Part shown: positions 19,168 through 27,995 of the stretch, in pieces
Numbering within the stretch: the stretch's first letter is position 1
Layout: every line of letters starts with the position of its first letter
Assembly (NCBI GenBank): GCA_934647195.1
Contig: CAKUFD010000005.1
Location: forward strand, 1-64,000
DNA: 64,000 nt
Source: an uncultured Collinsella sp.
Lineage (GTDB): Bacteria > Actinomycetota > Coriobacteriia > Coriobacteriales > Coriobacteriaceae
Reading direction: 5' to 3'
Program-made: the position numbers and the translations under genes
The notes under the pieces: model-generated
What the model was told of the DNA's origin: nothing
Seen by the model: only the letters and a program-made list of their open reading frames with translations
Database searches by the model: none

Positions 19168-20016
19168 TTAGTGGTCTTCCTTGGTGGTGCTGATGATCGT
19201 GCGAATTCGGCTCAGGGATTCGGAGGCGTTGGGGTTGCGGAACATCAGCGTGGTGTAGAGCGAGTCGATGATAGCGAGCTGCGGATAGCGGCTAGAGAGC
19301 GACTCGGAACGATAACCCGTCTCTTCGGACGTGGAGACAAACGTCACGTCGGCGAACTCGGAAATCTTGGCGTTGGGATAGCTCGTGATTACGATGACTT
19401 TGCCGCCCACGCTTTTGACCATTCGTGCGACGGTGAGCATCTCCTTGGTGACGCCCGTGTGGGTGACCACGAAGGCGCAATCTTCCGGCTGCGTAAGGGA
19501 GGCATGCATGAGCTGCATGTGCGAATCCATGATGAAATGGCAGTTGATGGGGGAGCGCAGGAACTTTTGGTAAGCGTCGAGCGCTACGACCGCCGATTCG
19601 CCGCATCCGTAGAACGAGACGATGCGTGCACTCGTTAAAAACTCAAGTGCTTTCTCCAGGTCTTCCTCGTGAATCATCGCAAGCGTGTCGGAAAGCGAGG
19701 TTGCCGAGGAATGGAATACCTTCTTTGCGATATCGAGCGCACCGTCGTCGGGACGTACGTTCTCATGAATCGAGATCTCGGGGTCGAATTCCTCCGAGAG
19801 CAAGTTGTTGCGGAAGTCGCGGAATCCGTTGTAGCCCAGGCTCCGTGTGAACTTGAAGACGGTCGAATCAGCGATATCGAGCGTGCTGGACATTTCCGAG
19901 ATGGTCATGCGCGACGCTGCTCGCGGGTCGTCGAGGATAAAACGCCCAATCTGTTGCTCTTTAGCGGAAAGGTTGGGCATGAGGGACTTGATTTTCAAAA
20001 GAACGGCGTCGGCCAT
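19168..20016 (-). CDS. RpiR/MurR-family transcriptional regulator
   Basis: The 282-residue regulator has an N-terminal helix-turn-helix of the RpiR type (residues about 1-75; LSAKEQQIGRFILDD and STVFKFTRSLGYNGFRDF). Its C-terminal SIS domain binds phosphosugars (residues about 120-250; SFYGCGESAVVALDAYQKF, FVVTHTGVTKE). It is divergent from the PTS operon across a 559-bp AT-rich region and very probably controls it. The effector would be the phosphorylated PTS substrate or an intermediate. SIS-domain regulators of this type act as repressors or activators; which applies here cannot be told. Confidence 0.93.
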   Translation of the reverse strand: MADAVLLKIKSLMPNLSAKEQQIGRFILDDPRAASRMTISEMSSTLDIADSTVFKFTRSLGYNGFRDFRNNLLSEEFDPEISIHENVRPDDGALDIAKKVFHSSATSLSDTLAMIHEEDLEKALEFLTSARIVSFYGCGESAVVALDAYQKFLRSPINCHFIMDSHMQLMHASLTQPEDCAFVVTHTGVTKEMLTVARMVKSVGGKVIVITSYPNAKISEFADVTFVSTSEETGYRSESLSSRYPQLAIIDSLYTTLMFRNPNASESLSRIRTIISTTKEDH

Positions 20017-20575
20017 CGGTGCTCCTGGTCAGAAAAAACTCATTTCTCACACTGCAGTGTAGACCGAAACCAAAAGAAAGTACCTCATCGACAAATATTT
20101 TTCGATGAATAGCATCCCAGGTAATTGAACGGCGCTCACTTTTGTATACATGTGAGGATTTGTTGCAGTAATTACCAATAGAATTTGCAGGTAATAGCGG
20201 ATATAGGGGGTTGGATATAGCAGTTTTGGCTACAGGGCTTAACCCATCGATAAAAAACTAACGAAAGGTGTCTCGAGCGGGTAACGGAAGGAATTCCGAA
20301 AGCAAAACAAAAAATGTTTTTTCAAACACCCTGTATCACGCAAAATCAAAAATATATATCGATAACCGTTCACCTTCAAGAGATTTTCTGTGAACGATGT
20401 GTTACATACCGTTTACCGGAAAATCAAAATTAAATATATGAATGAATCGTGTTTGCTCATAAAATTTTTTTCGAAAGGCACGGAGTTTGGCTGTTGGCGC
20501 AGTGTCGAGCTTCGTGGAAGAGGGAGCGGGTTAAAGAGAGCCCGATCCTAGAAAGAGGAGAGAAAGGAAGAGCCA
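20017..20575. promoter_or_regulatory. Divergent regulatory region between rpiR-type gene and PTS operon
   Basis: This 559-bp stretch is strikingly AT-rich against its surroundings and holds no gene. It contains an inverted repeat at 20086-20107 (CATCGA...TCGATG around CAAATATTTT). A second is at 20367-20396 (CGTTCAC...GTGAACG, 16-base spacer). A related A/T-rich site ending in TTTTTTTCGAA lies at 20458-20475. These resemble motifs in the ilvD-gnd intergenic region (31394-31414, 31474-31491) and are candidate RpiR operators. The PTS ribosome-binding site (AAAGAGGAGAGAAAGGAAG) is at the right end. No promoter boxes could be assigned with confidence. Confidence 0.6.
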
Positions 20576-21364
20576 ATGAGTGTCGTTCAAGCACTGCTGA
20601 TTGCACTTTTCGTCGCAGCAGTCGAGTCGCGTGCCCTCGGCTACGCAACCCTTACCATGCGCTTCTCGCCGCTGATGGCGGGTTTCGTGGTTGGTCTTGT
20701 TCTGGGCAACATGCCCCTCGCAATGACCACGGTTGCAACCATCCAGCTTATCTACATGGGCGTCGTCGCCCCCGGTGGCGCTATGCCGTCCGAGCCCTGC
20801 ATCGCTTCCGCGATGGCAGTTTCCACGGTTATCGTCGGCAACCTCAAGCCTGAGGCCGCCGTCGCCATCGCCGTGCCTGTCGGCCTGCTGGGCAGCTACC
20901 TGTATCAGCTCCGCTTCTTCATGAACACCTTCGCGGTCACCAAGATGGATGCCTGCGCCGTTAAGGCTGACTCCCGTGGTCTTGCCATCTGGATCGGCGT
21001 TATGCCCACCATCTTCTCCTTCGTGCTGTTCGTGCCCCTGATGTTCGTCGCTCTGTACCTTGGCGCTCCCGTGGTTTCCGCCTTCATGGACACCGTTTCC
21101 AACGGCCCTGTGCTCCACGTGCTCAGCACCGTCGGTGGCGGCCTTGCTGCTCTTGGTATCGCCATCACCATGCACGTCATCGGCAACCGCAAGCTGCTGC
21201 CGTTCTTCTTCCTGGCCTACTTCATGCAGGTGTTCGCCAACATGCTCAACACGCAGCTCAGCGCTGTTGAGGGTAGCTTCAGCGTCCCGATGATCTTCTG
21301 GGCCATCATCGGTGTCATCATCGCTGTCGTCTACGAGCAGCTCACCGAGAAGTCCGCTGAGTAA
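20576..21364 (+). CDS. PTS mannose/fructose/sorbose-family IIC component
   Basis: Membrane channel subunit of a mannose-type phosphotransferase permease, 262 residues, with about seven or eight hydrophobic helices. The family-typical opening (LLIALFVAAVESRALGYATL) and the glycine/proline-rich loop MGVVAPGGAMPSEPCIASAM are present. With IID it forms the translocation complex, and IIA and IIB deliver phosphate. It is the first gene of the operon and is preceded by a very strong ribosome-binding site. Codon use is strongly biased (AAG, GTT, CTG, TCC), typical of high expression. The substrate cannot be read from the sequence. Confidence 0.95.
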   Translation: MSVVQALLIALFVAAVESRALGYATLTMRFSPLMAGFVVGLVLGNMPLAMTTVATIQLIYMGVVAPGGAMPSEPCIASAMAVSTVIVGNLKPEAAVAIAVPVGLLGSYLYQLRFFMNTFAVTKMDACAVKADSRGLAIWIGVMPTIFSFVLFVPLMFVALYLGAPVVSAFMDTVSNGPVLHVLSTVGGGLAALGIAITMHVIGNRKLLPFFFLAYFMQVFANMLNTQLSAVEGSFSVPMIFWAIIGVIIAVVYEQLTEKSAE

Positions 21365-21400
21365 CGACCCTTCTAGATTAAAGAAAGGATGGGAATACGC

Positions 21401-22357
21401 ATGAGCGAAGAGATTTTGAACGAAGCTGTGGCTGAGGCCCCGCTTTCTCAGGATTATCACGATTACCTCAACGAGGACGGCCAGATCGTCGCCGATCCCC
21501 GTCTGATGCTGGGCGAGGAGAACAAGCCCGAGGAGATCACCACTAAGGACCTGATGAAGGTTTGGTTCCGCTGGTGGTGGTGCAACGAGGTCCCGCACTC
21601 CTTCGACCGCATGGTTGCTCCTTCCCTCACCTTCGGCCTGATGCCGGTTCTGAAGAAGCTCTACAAGAACCCCATCATGCTCGGCGAGGCTTATCAGCGT
21701 CACCTTCAGTTCTTCAACACCCAGGCTGTCTGGGGCGGCGGCATCATCTCCGGTATCACCGTCTCTCTCGAGGAGGAGCGCGCTAAGGCTCTGAACGAGG
21801 GCGACGTGGATGGCGCTATCGATGCTTCCATGATCCAGAACACCAAGATCGGTCTGATGGGCCCGCTCGCTGGTATTGGCGACTCCATCGACTCCGGTAC
21901 CGTCCAGTACATCTTCATCGCTCTCTTCCTGGGTATGGCTCAGGAGGGCAGCTGGCTCGGCGCCGTTCTGCCGTTCGTATGCTTTGCTACCGCAACCTTC
22001 ATCTACGGTTTCCTGTTCACCAAGATGGGCTACACCATGGGCCGTCGCGCAGCGCTCGAGATCATGAAGGGCGGCAAGATCAAGTCGATCATCAACGCCC
22101 TTGGTGTTTTGGGTCTGTTCATGATGGGTATCATGGCTGCGAAGTACGTTACTCTGTCCACCCCGCTCGCTTGGGAGATGTCTGGTAAGGCGTTCAACCT
22201 CCAGAGCATCCTCGACGGCATCCTGCCCGGTATCCTCCCGCTGTGCGCAGTTCTGGGCCTGTTCTTCTTCTTCCAGAAGCAGGGCATGAAGGTTACCAAG
22301 GCCATGCTTGGCTTCACCGCCATCCTGATTGTCCTCGGTGCCATCGGCCTTCTCTAA
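21401..22357 (+). CDS. PTS mannose/fructose/sorbose-family IID component
   Basis: Second membrane subunit of the mannose-type permease, 318 residues. Family marks include the long amphipathic N-terminal half with FNTQAVWGGGIISGITVSLE and the loop MGPLAGIGDSIDSGTVQYIF. The C-terminal part has several hydrophobic helices. I chose ATG at 21401, after AAAGGATGGG; an ATG at 21389 lies inside that site. Spacing to IIC is 36 bases and to IIA 13 bases, so the four PTS genes are one transcript. Confidence 0.95.
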   Translation: MSEEILNEAVAEAPLSQDYHDYLNEDGQIVADPRLMLGEENKPEEITTKDLMKVWFRWWWCNEVPHSFDRMVAPSLTFGLMPVLKKLYKNPIMLGEAYQRHLQFFNTQAVWGGGIISGITVSLEEERAKALNEGDVDGAIDASMIQNTKIGLMGPLAGIGDSIDSGTVQYIFIALFLGMAQEGSWLGAVLPFVCFATATFIYGFLFTKMGYTMGRRAALEIMKGGKIKSIINALGVLGLFMMGIMAAKYVTLSTPLAWEMSGKAFNLQSILDGILPGILPLCAVLGLFFFFQKQGMKVTKAMLGFTAILIVLGAIGLL

Positions 22358-22370
22358 GGAGTTACTCGGA

Positions 22371-22790
22371 ATGCTGAACAAGGTTCTTATCATTACGCAC
22401 GGCCTCTTTGGCATCGAGCTGAAGAAGTCCGCAGAGATGATCATGGGCGAGCAGGAGAACGTTGAGGCTCTTGGTCTGATCCCTGGTCAGTCCGTCGACG
22501 AGCTCCACGCTCAGGCACTTGAGATCGTCAAGAAGAACGAGGCTGACGGCTTCCACACCGTGGTCATGGTTGACCTCATGGGTGGTTCCCCCAGCAACGT
22601 CGCTCTCATGACGTGCCTCAAGGAGGTCGACTGTGACGTACTCGTCGGTGTCAACATGCCGATGCTGATCGCTGCCATTTCCGGCCTGACCTTCCAGGAG
22701 GACTCTGAGCTTGCTGAGAGCGCCTTCGCCGAGGGCCAGAACGGTATGTGGCTGATCAATCATGCTGAGAAGAAGCACGCACAAGCCTAA
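22371..22790 (+). CDS. PTS mannose-family IIA component
   Basis: Cytosolic phosphate carrier of 139 residues. The phosphorylated histidine is His10 in LIITHGLFG. The family signature DLMGGSPSNVA is present near residue 70. It takes phosphate from HPr and passes it to IIB. The start has AAGGAGTTACTCGGA before it. IIA and IIB are separate proteins here, unlike the fused ManX of E. coli, as is usual in sorbose/N-acetylgalactosamine-type systems. Confidence 0.95.
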   Translation: MLNKVLIITHGLFGIELKKSAEMIMGEQENVEALGLIPGQSVDELHAQALEIVKKNEADGFHTVVMVDLMGGSPSNVALMTCLKEVDCDVLVGVNMPMLIAAISGLTFQEDSELAESAFAEGQNGMWLINHAEKKHAQA

Positions 22791-22802
22791 GGAGTACAAA
22801 AC

Positions 22803-23294
22803 ATGGCAGAAATCACCCTTGCTCGCGTTGATGACCGTCTGGTTCACGGCCAGGTCATGCAGGTCTGGACTAAGGGCCATGGCACCAACGCCGCCTACGT
22901 CATCGACGACGCCACCGCCGCTGATGAGTTCATGAAGGAGATCTACGAGTCCACCCAGTCCACGGGCGGCCTCTCCATCAAGGTCTTCTCCTCCGACTCC
23001 ATCGTTGACGAGTGGAACAAGAACCAGTTCGGCGACGACAACGTTGCTCTGATCTTCAAGAGCATCGCTTATGTCAAGAAGGCTGTTGACGGCGGCGTGC
23101 CTATCAAGGAGCTGAACGTCGGTGGCATCGCCATCAAGCCCGGCACCACGAAGGTCATCGAGTCTGTTGGTCTTTCCAAGGACGATGCCGAGCTCTGCAA
23201 GGCTCTCGACGCTGCTGGCGTCAAGGTCTACTTCCAGAAGATTCCTTCTTCTGAGAATGTTTCTCTGTCCGCTGCACTCGCAAAGATGGGCTAG
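22803..23294 (+). CDS. PTS mannose/sorbose-family IIB component
   Basis: Sugar-phosphorylating subunit of 163 residues. The active-site histidine is His15 in RVDDRLVHGQVMQVW, and the rest follows the sorbose-type IIB fold (LNVGGIAIKPGTTKVIESVG). It phosphorylates the sugar as it emerges from IIC/IID, so downstream enzymes should act on phosphorylated intermediates. It lies 12 bases after IIA with AAGGAGTACAAAAC as ribosome-binding site. Confidence 0.95.
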   Translation: MAEITLARVDDRLVHGQVMQVWTKGHGTNAAYVIDDATAADEFMKEIYESTQSTGGLSIKVFSSDSIVDEWNKNQFGDDNVALIFKSIAYVKKAVDGGVPIKELNVGGIAIKPGTTKVIESVGLSKDDAELCKALDAAGVKVYFQKIPSSENVSLSAALAKMG

Positions 23295-23303
23295 TTCAAT
23301 ACC

Positions 23304-24293
23304 ATGGATTACCGTATCGCAATCGTTAACTCTTCTTCCTTTGGCACCCGCTTCCCCGATCAGATGGATCGTCTCCGCAAGATCGGCGAGGTCGAGCGCG
23401 TCCGCGTTGCCGGCACGTGCTGCGGTGCTGAGCTCGCTAAGGCTCTCGAGGGCTTCAACGTCGTCATCTCTTCGGTGACCCCGTTCTTCGACAAGGAGTT
23501 CTTCGAGAACAAGCGCGATCTTGTCCTGCTTTCCCGCCACGGTATCGGTTACAACAACATCGATATCCCCGCTGCCGAAGAGGCCGGTTGCCTCGTCACG
23601 ACCGTTTCCCCGCTCGTTGAGCGCGATCCGGTTGCCGAGGGCGCCGTCGCTATCCTGCTCGATGCCATGCGTCGCGTGAGCGATTCCCATGTCGCCGCCA
23701 ACGAGGGCCGTTGGGCTGAGCGTGCTAGCTTCGTCGGTAACGGCCTGTCGGGCAAGACCCTGGGCATCATCGGCTGCGGCAACATCGGTTCTCGCGTTGT
23801 CGAGATCCTCGCCCGCGGCTACGACATGAAGGTTCTTGCTTGCGATCCCGTCCACCACGACGACTGGGCTGCTAAGCTCGGCGTTCCCTTTGAGTACACC
23901 GATGTCGACACGGTTGTTGCCAACTGCGACGTCCTGACGCTCAATGCCGACCTTAACCCCACGTCCTTCCATATCCTGAACGCCGATGCGTTCTCCAAGA
24001 TGAAGAAGGGCTGCTACGTCGTCAACAACGCACGTGCCGATCTCATCGACCAGCCTGCTATGCTCGCTGCTCTCGAGGACGGTACGGTCAAGGCTCTGGC
24101 TATCGACGTTATGCACGACGAGCCGCCGCTGCCCGACGATCCGTACTTCAACCATCCTCAGGTTCTCGTTTGCCCGCACATCTCCGCTTACACGGAGGAA
24201 GGCCTGCGCGGCATGGGCGAGAAGTGCGTGGGTGACGTTGAGCGCTTCGTCAACGGCGAGGCTCCGGTTAACGCCAAGACCAAGCTTGCGTAA
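23304..24293 (+). CDS. D-isomer-specific 2-hydroxyacid dehydrogenase
   Basis: NAD(P)-dependent dehydrogenase of 329 residues that interconverts a 2-hydroxyacid and a 2-ketoacid. The dinucleotide-binding motif is KTLGIIGCGNIGSRVVEI (near residue 150). The catalytic Arg is in NNARADLID, Glu in DVMHDEPPLPDD and His in CPHISAYTEEG, so the active site is complete. The gene is nine bases after IIB and has the same strongly biased codon use, so it belongs to the PTS operon and probably acts on the imported sugar acid or its phosphate. A terminator follows. SerA-like or GhrB-like activities are possible; the substrate is unknown. Confidence 0.9.
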   Translation: MDYRIAIVNSSSFGTRFPDQMDRLRKIGEVERVRVAGTCCGAELAKALEGFNVVISSVTPFFDKEFFENKRDLVLLSRHGIGYNNIDIPAAEEAGCLVTTVSPLVERDPVAEGAVAILLDAMRRVSDSHVAANEGRWAERASFVGNGLSGKTLGIIGCGNIGSRVVEILARGYDMKVLACDPVHHDDWAAKLGVPFEYTDVDTVVANCDVLTLNADLNPTSFHILNADAFSKMKKGCYVVNNARADLIDQPAMLAALEDGTVKALAIDVMHDEPPLPDDPYFNHPQVLVCPHISAYTEEGLRGMGEKCVGDVERFVNGEAPVNAKTKLA

Positions 24294-24304
24294 GGTGCAC
24301 TGAC

Positions 24305-24348
24305 ATCCGCATCTCCTGGCCCCGGCTGGGGGATGCGGATTTTAATTT
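24305..24348 (+). terminator. Terminator after PTS/dehydrogenase operon
   Basis: ATCCGCATC...GATGCGGAT stem with a GC-rich loop, followed by TTTTAATTT. Confidence 0.8.
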
Positions 24349-24398
24349 CGAATTTAATCGAAATTATTTCGTAATTAGCCCCATCGAAATCGAAATTT
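24344..24398. promoter_or_regulatory. TCGAAAT-rich operator candidate upstream of HAD gene
   Basis: A 22-bp perfect inverted repeat (AATTTCGA, six bases, TCGAAATT) occupies 24344-24365. Further copies of TCGAAAT follow at 24384-24398, directly before the ribosome-binding site of the HAD hydrolase gene. The short region is AT-rich and looks like a regulator binding site for the second part of the locus. Confidence 0.5.
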
Positions 24399-24407
24399 GG
24401 AGGGAAA

Positions 24408-25133
24408 ATGCGCTCGATCCATGCGATTATATTCGACATGGACGGACTCGTTTTTGATAGCGAGCGCATTACCATGCAGGGTTTTATCCGCGCCGCCAAG
24501 CATTTCGGGTTTCAGATGAATGAGCTGATGCACCTTAATTTGACGGGACGTGTGGAAGAGGACTGTGTCACGGAGATGCAGCGCATGTACGGCGAGGACA
24601 AAGATGTTCGAGCCTGGCGTGTGTACCTCCGTGAGCAGAAGGCTTCCATTCGCAAGGCGCAAGGAGGCCGCGTTGGCAAGCGCCCCGGTCTCCTTGCTCT
24701 TCTGAGTTACTTGCATGAGCGCAACATTCCGTTTGCGCTGGCGAGTTCTTCCACCCGGCAGACCATTGATTCGTATCTCGAAAGCGAATATTTGCTTCAC
24801 GAGTTTACGAATATCGTCGATGGCTCCCAGGTGGAACGAGGCAAGCCCGACTCGGAGATTTTTCTCAAGGCAGCTGGCCTGCTTGATGTCGATCCTGCAC
24901 ATACGTTGGTGCTGGAAGACGGGCTGGCGGGTATTACTGCTGCAAATGCTGGCGGTTTCGTGTCCGGTTTTGTTTACGACGATTTGACCTTTGCCGGCTC
25001 GGTCGATTCCGGTTTCCCGATTCTTATCGACCTTAAGAGCGTTGATGATGTTCGCGCGATTGCGGATGTGTCGTTTGATACGCTTGATGACGTTATCGGA
25101 TACCTGGAGAAAGCCCATTCGGTGCGGCAGTAA
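24408..25133 (+). CDS. HAD-superfamily sugar-phosphatase/phosphomutase-like hydrolase
   Basis: The 241-residue hydrolase of the beta-phosphoglucomutase/GPH subgroup has all four HAD motifs. Motif I is FDMDGLVFDSE with nucleophile and acid/base aspartates, motif II is ALASSS, motif III lysine is in ERGKPDSEIF, and motif IV is VLEDGLAGI. The helical cap lies between residues 18 and 85. It could dephosphorylate or isomerise a sugar phosphate made by the PTS. It starts after TTTGGAGGGAAA and is followed closely by the next gene. Confidence 0.9.
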   Translation: MRSIHAIIFDMDGLVFDSERITMQGFIRAAKHFGFQMNELMHLNLTGRVEEDCVTEMQRMYGEDKDVRAWRVYLREQKASIRKAQGGRVGKRPGLLALLSYLHERNIPFALASSSTRQTIDSYLESEYLLHEFTNIVDGSQVERGKPDSEIFLKAAGLLDVDPAHTLVLEDGLAGITAANAGGFVSGFVYDDLTFAGSVDSGFPILIDLKSVDDVRAIADVSFDTLDDVIGYLEKAHSVRQ

Positions 25134-25147
25134 GCGAGGTTTTGGAC

Positions 25148-25711
25148 ATGGAAAAGCGCGAGATTTATACCAGCATCAGAAAGACCATCATGATCATGGT
25201 CTCATATGTGTTGATTGCCGTGGCTGTGACTGCCCTGGTCTTTACCCAGACTGATCTTTTGATTTTGAAGATCTTCGGCGTATTGATCGATGTCGTTATC
25301 GCCGCTGCGTTTGTTTTTACGTTCCGTAAGATGCTCAATCGCAAGCCGCTGTTTGTCTTTGACGAGAACGGCGTGACCGATTACTCCAAGCCCGAAGATA
25401 TCATCACGCTTCCGTGGAATCAGCTGGTGAGTGTGGGCCTCAAGGCTGCCAATAGCAACGACTTGATGCTCAATATCGTGGGTTACAAGACTGCCGATCA
25501 GCTTGAGAACATCACGCCCGAGATTCGCCAGCAGCTTGCTGCAAACGACAACAAGGCGTATTACGCCCTCGAGGTCTCTGGCCTATGGGTTGCTCGCAAG
25601 GATATTCGCGAGACCTTTGAATGGATGAAGGAGACGGTTCCTGCCCTTAACGGCGAGGTCAAGTTCGTCGATTTCGAAGATCCTTTGGCAAAGCTCGGGA
25701 AGAAATTCTAA
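25148..25711 (+). CDS. Two-helix membrane protein with PH-like domain, STM3941-like
   Basis: The protein has 187 residues. Two transmembrane helices lie near residues 12-33 and 38-62, followed by a soluble domain that starts with FVFDENGVTDYSKPEDIITL and ends LAKLGKKF. This layout resembles the STM3941 family of uncharacterised proteins; I base that on the general pattern only. It lies between the HAD hydrolase and the dehydratase genes with 14- and 11-base gaps and is therefore part of their transcript. I chose ATG at 25148 with GAGG upstream. The function is unknown. Confidence 0.75.
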   Translation: MEKREIYTSIRKTIMIMVSYVLIAVAVTALVFTQTDLLILKIFGVLIDVVIAAAFVFTFRKMLNRKPLFVFDENGVTDYSKPEDIITLPWNQLVSVGLKAANSNDLMLNIVGYKTADQLENITPEIRQQLAANDNKAYYALEVSGLWVARKDIRETFEWMKETVPALNGEVKFVDFEDPLAKLGKKF

Positions 25712-25722
25712 GGAGGTCCAAG

Positions 25723-26016
25723 ATGGCAAAGCGTGCGCTGCTCATGGCAGAAGCTGACGACGTCGCAACCGTGATCGAAGCGGTTTGCGCGGGCGATACG
25801 GTTGCCGTCGAGACCAAGCAGGGAGAGGCCGTGGAGGAGCTTGTCTCTGCGCACGACATCCCTCGTTTTCATAAGATCGCGCTGCGCGATATGGCCGCAC
25901 ATGACATCGTGCATAAGTATGGTCAAGTGATCGGCGAGGCAACGGTCCCGATCAAGCGCGGCGATTACGTGCACATCCACAATATCGAGAGTATCAAGAC
26001 GGGGGTGGAACGATGA
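25723..26016 (+). CDS. UxaA-family dehydratase, small (SAF-domain) subunit
   Basis: The 97-residue protein matches the N-terminal SAF domain of altronate/galactarate dehydratases (HDIPRFHKIALRDMAAHD, and IGEATVPIKRGDYVHIHNIE at the end). In E. coli UxaA this domain is fused to the catalytic part. Here it is a separate subunit, as in the sulfolactate sulfo-lyase SuyA/SuyB pair. Its stop overlaps the start of the large subunit by four bases, implying stoichiometric synthesis. Confidence 0.9.
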   Translation: MAKRALLMAEADDVATVIEAVCAGDTVAVETKQGEAVEELVSAHDIPRFHKIALRDMAAHDIVHKYGQVIGEATVPIKRGDYVHIHNIESIKTGVER

Positions 26017-27182
26017 AGGGTTATCGCAGACCCGATGGCCGTTTTGGCATCCGTAACCACGTATTGATTCTTTCGACCGTGGGATGCGCCAACATGATGG
26101 TGCGCAAGATCGCGGCCCAGGTTCCCGGTGCCGTAGCGCTCGAGAACTCCAAGGGATGCGGCCAGGTTGGTTCCGGTCGCGAGATCATGCGTCGCTGCCT
26201 GTTCAACCTGACACTCAACCCCAATGTCTATGGCACGCTGATCGTGGGCCTTGGTTGCGAAACTACCAAGCCTTACGAGCTGGCGGATGAGATTCGACAG
26301 GTGAGCGACAAGCCGCTCGAGGTCATCACGATCCAGGACTGCGGCGGCTCCGTACGCGCCCTTGAGCGCGGCGTCGAGATCGCACGAAAGCTCGTGGAGG
26401 ATGCCTCGAAGGTCGAGCGCGAGCCCATGGAGCTTGGCGACTTGCTGCTGGGTACCAACTGCGGCGGTTCCGATGCAACAAGTGGCCTTGCCGCCAATCC
26501 CGTTATCGGTGTCGTGAGCGACAAAGTTGTTGCTGCGGGCGGCACGGTGATGCTCGGCGAGACTACTGAGCTCATCGGTACTGAGGACATCTTGGCTTCC
26601 CGCGCTGCTACGCCTGAGGTTGCGGATGATATCTATAAGATCGTCCATGGGCTCGAGCAAAGCTTTGCCGAGGCCGGTGTGGACGTGCGCGGTGCCAATC
26701 CTTCGCCTGGCAATATGAAGGGCGGCCTCTCCACGCTGGAAGAGAAGGCTCTGGGCGGCATTAGCAAGGGTGGCACCACGCCTATCACTCAGGTGGTTCC
26801 TTATGGCGTGCATCCGACTGAGAGCGGTCTGACCATCATGGATACCCCGGGCTACGACATCGAGTCCGTTTCGGGCATGACCTGCGGCGGCGCTCAGGTG
26901 CTCATCTTCTCTACGGGCCGCGGAACGCCGATCGGCAACCCGCTCATCCCTGTCATCAAAGTTACGGGCAACTGCGAGACCTATGCTCGCATGAGCGACA
27001 ACATCGACTTCGATGCATCGGGCGCTGTCGAGGGAACCTCGACCATCGCCGAGTTGGGCGAGCGTCTCTATCAGATGCTCGAGGATGTGTGCGACGGTGC
27101 CGAGCCTGCGGCGGAGCGCCTGGGCTTCAATGACTTCTCCATCTTCCATAACCAGGAAGTGTGGTGTACCTGCATCCCCTAA
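26013..27182 (+). CDS. UxaA-family dehydratase, large catalytic subunit
   Basis: The 389-residue protein is homologous to the C-terminal part of altronate dehydratase and galactarate dehydratase, which remove water from sugar acids to give 2-keto-3-deoxy acids. Conserved pieces are YRRPDGRFGIRNHVLIL at the start, KGCGQVG, GLGCET, LGTNCGGSDATSGLAANP, the ENxSPGNxxGGLTxLEEK-like stretch (residues 230-245), and SGLTIMDTPGYDIESVSGM. The chain ends with cysteines (WCTC). With KDPG aldolase next door, the likely product is a 2-keto-3-deoxy sugar acid, probably phosphorylated because import is through the PTS. The real substrate is not known. Confidence 0.9.
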   Translation: MKGYRRPDGRFGIRNHVLILSTVGCANMMVRKIAAQVPGAVALENSKGCGQVGSGREIMRRCLFNLTLNPNVYGTLIVGLGCETTKPYELADEIRQVSDKPLEVITIQDCGGSVRALERGVEIARKLVEDASKVEREPMELGDLLLGTNCGGSDATSGLAANPVIGVVSDKVVAAGGTVMLGETTELIGTEDILASRAATPEVADDIYKIVHGLEQSFAEAGVDVRGANPSPGNMKGGLSTLEEKALGGISKGGTTPITQVVPYGVHPTESGLTIMDTPGYDIESVSGMTCGGAQVLIFSTGRGTPIGNPLIPVIKVTGNCETYARMSDNIDFDASGAVEGTSTIAELGERLYQMLEDVCDGAEPAAERLGFNDFSIFHNQEVWCTCIP

Positions 27183-27250
27183 TGCCTGGGCTTAAGGCCT
27201 GCGGTATTTGTCTTATCTACAAGTTCGACATGAAGAGAGAGGAAATCGAT

Positions 27251-27910
27251 ATGTCGACCGAGTACATGAAAGAGAACGGTTTTTACGAGCAGCTTGAGAA
27301 GACGGCTGTTGTGCCCGTCGTCGTGCTGGAGAAGGTCGAGGACGCTGTTCCTATGGCCAACGCTCTGGTCAAGGGTGGCCTTCCTGCTGCCGAGGTGACC
27401 TTCCGTACCGCCGCTGCTGCCGACTGCATCCGCGAGATGGCAGAGAAGTGCCCCGATATCCTCGTCGGTGCCGGCACCGTGGTGAACCTCGAGCAGTGCA
27501 AGCGCGCTGTTGAGGCTGGCGCTAAGTTCATCGTTTCCCCGGGCTATGACGACGCCATCATCGACTACTGTCTTGAGAACAAGGTCAATCTGATTCCGGG
27601 CGCTGTCACTCCTGCCGAGCTTACGCACCTCATCAACCGCGGCTTTGACATCACCAAGTTCTTCCCGGCAAACCTCTACGGCGGCCTCAAGGCTACCGAG
27701 ACGCTTTCTGCCGTCTTCGTCGGTCACCGCTTCATGCCTACCGGTGGCGTAAACCTCGAGAACCTGCCCGAGTTCCTTGGCTCCAAGTCCATCATCGCTG
27801 CTGGCGGTACCTGGATGGTCAAGCCCGCACTCTTCGCCGACGGTGACTTCTCCAAGGTTGAGGAAATGACCGCCGAGGCCGCTGCTGTGGTCAAGAAGGT
27901 CCGCGGCTAG
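27251..27910 (+). CDS. eda: KDPG aldolase (bifunctional 4-hydroxy-2-oxoglutarate type)
   Basis: Class I aldolase of 219 residues that splits 2-keto-3-deoxy-6-phosphogluconate into pyruvate and glyceraldehyde 3-phosphate. The catalytic Glu is in AAEVTFRTAAA. The Schiff-base Lys is in GFDITKFFPANLYGG, and MPTGGVNLENLPEFL binds phosphate. The length is normal. The start follows AAGAGAGAGGAAATCG. It lies 68 bases after the dehydratase and is the point where the pathway enters central metabolism. It could accept KDPGal as well. Confidence 0.95.
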   Translation: MSTEYMKENGFYEQLEKTAVVPVVVLEKVEDAVPMANALVKGGLPAAEVTFRTAAAADCIREMAEKCPDILVGAGTVVNLEQCKRAVEAGAKFIVSPGYDDAIIDYCLENKVNLIPGAVTPAELTHLINRGFDITKFFPANLYGGLKATETLSAVFVGHRFMPTGGVNLENLPEFLGSKSIIAAGGTWMVKPALFADGDFSKVEEMTAEAAAVVKKVRG

Positions 27911-27995
27911 GCTGCGCGCTCAGTTCTATTTACGCGTGTTCGAGGCGCCTTTTGGGCGCTGAAGATATGGTTGCTACACGGAAAAGGGGATTTCA

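Noticed and set aside
20160..20184. A sigma-70 promoter (TTGTTG and TAGAAT) for the PTS operon
   Set aside because: The spacing is only 13 bases, too short for a working promoter, and other box pairs in the region are no better.
20531..24179. Two long minus-strand frames (about 640 and 600 residues)
   Set aside because: They are antisense shadows of the PTS genes and the dehydrogenase, which have clear motifs and ribosome-binding sites on the plus strand.
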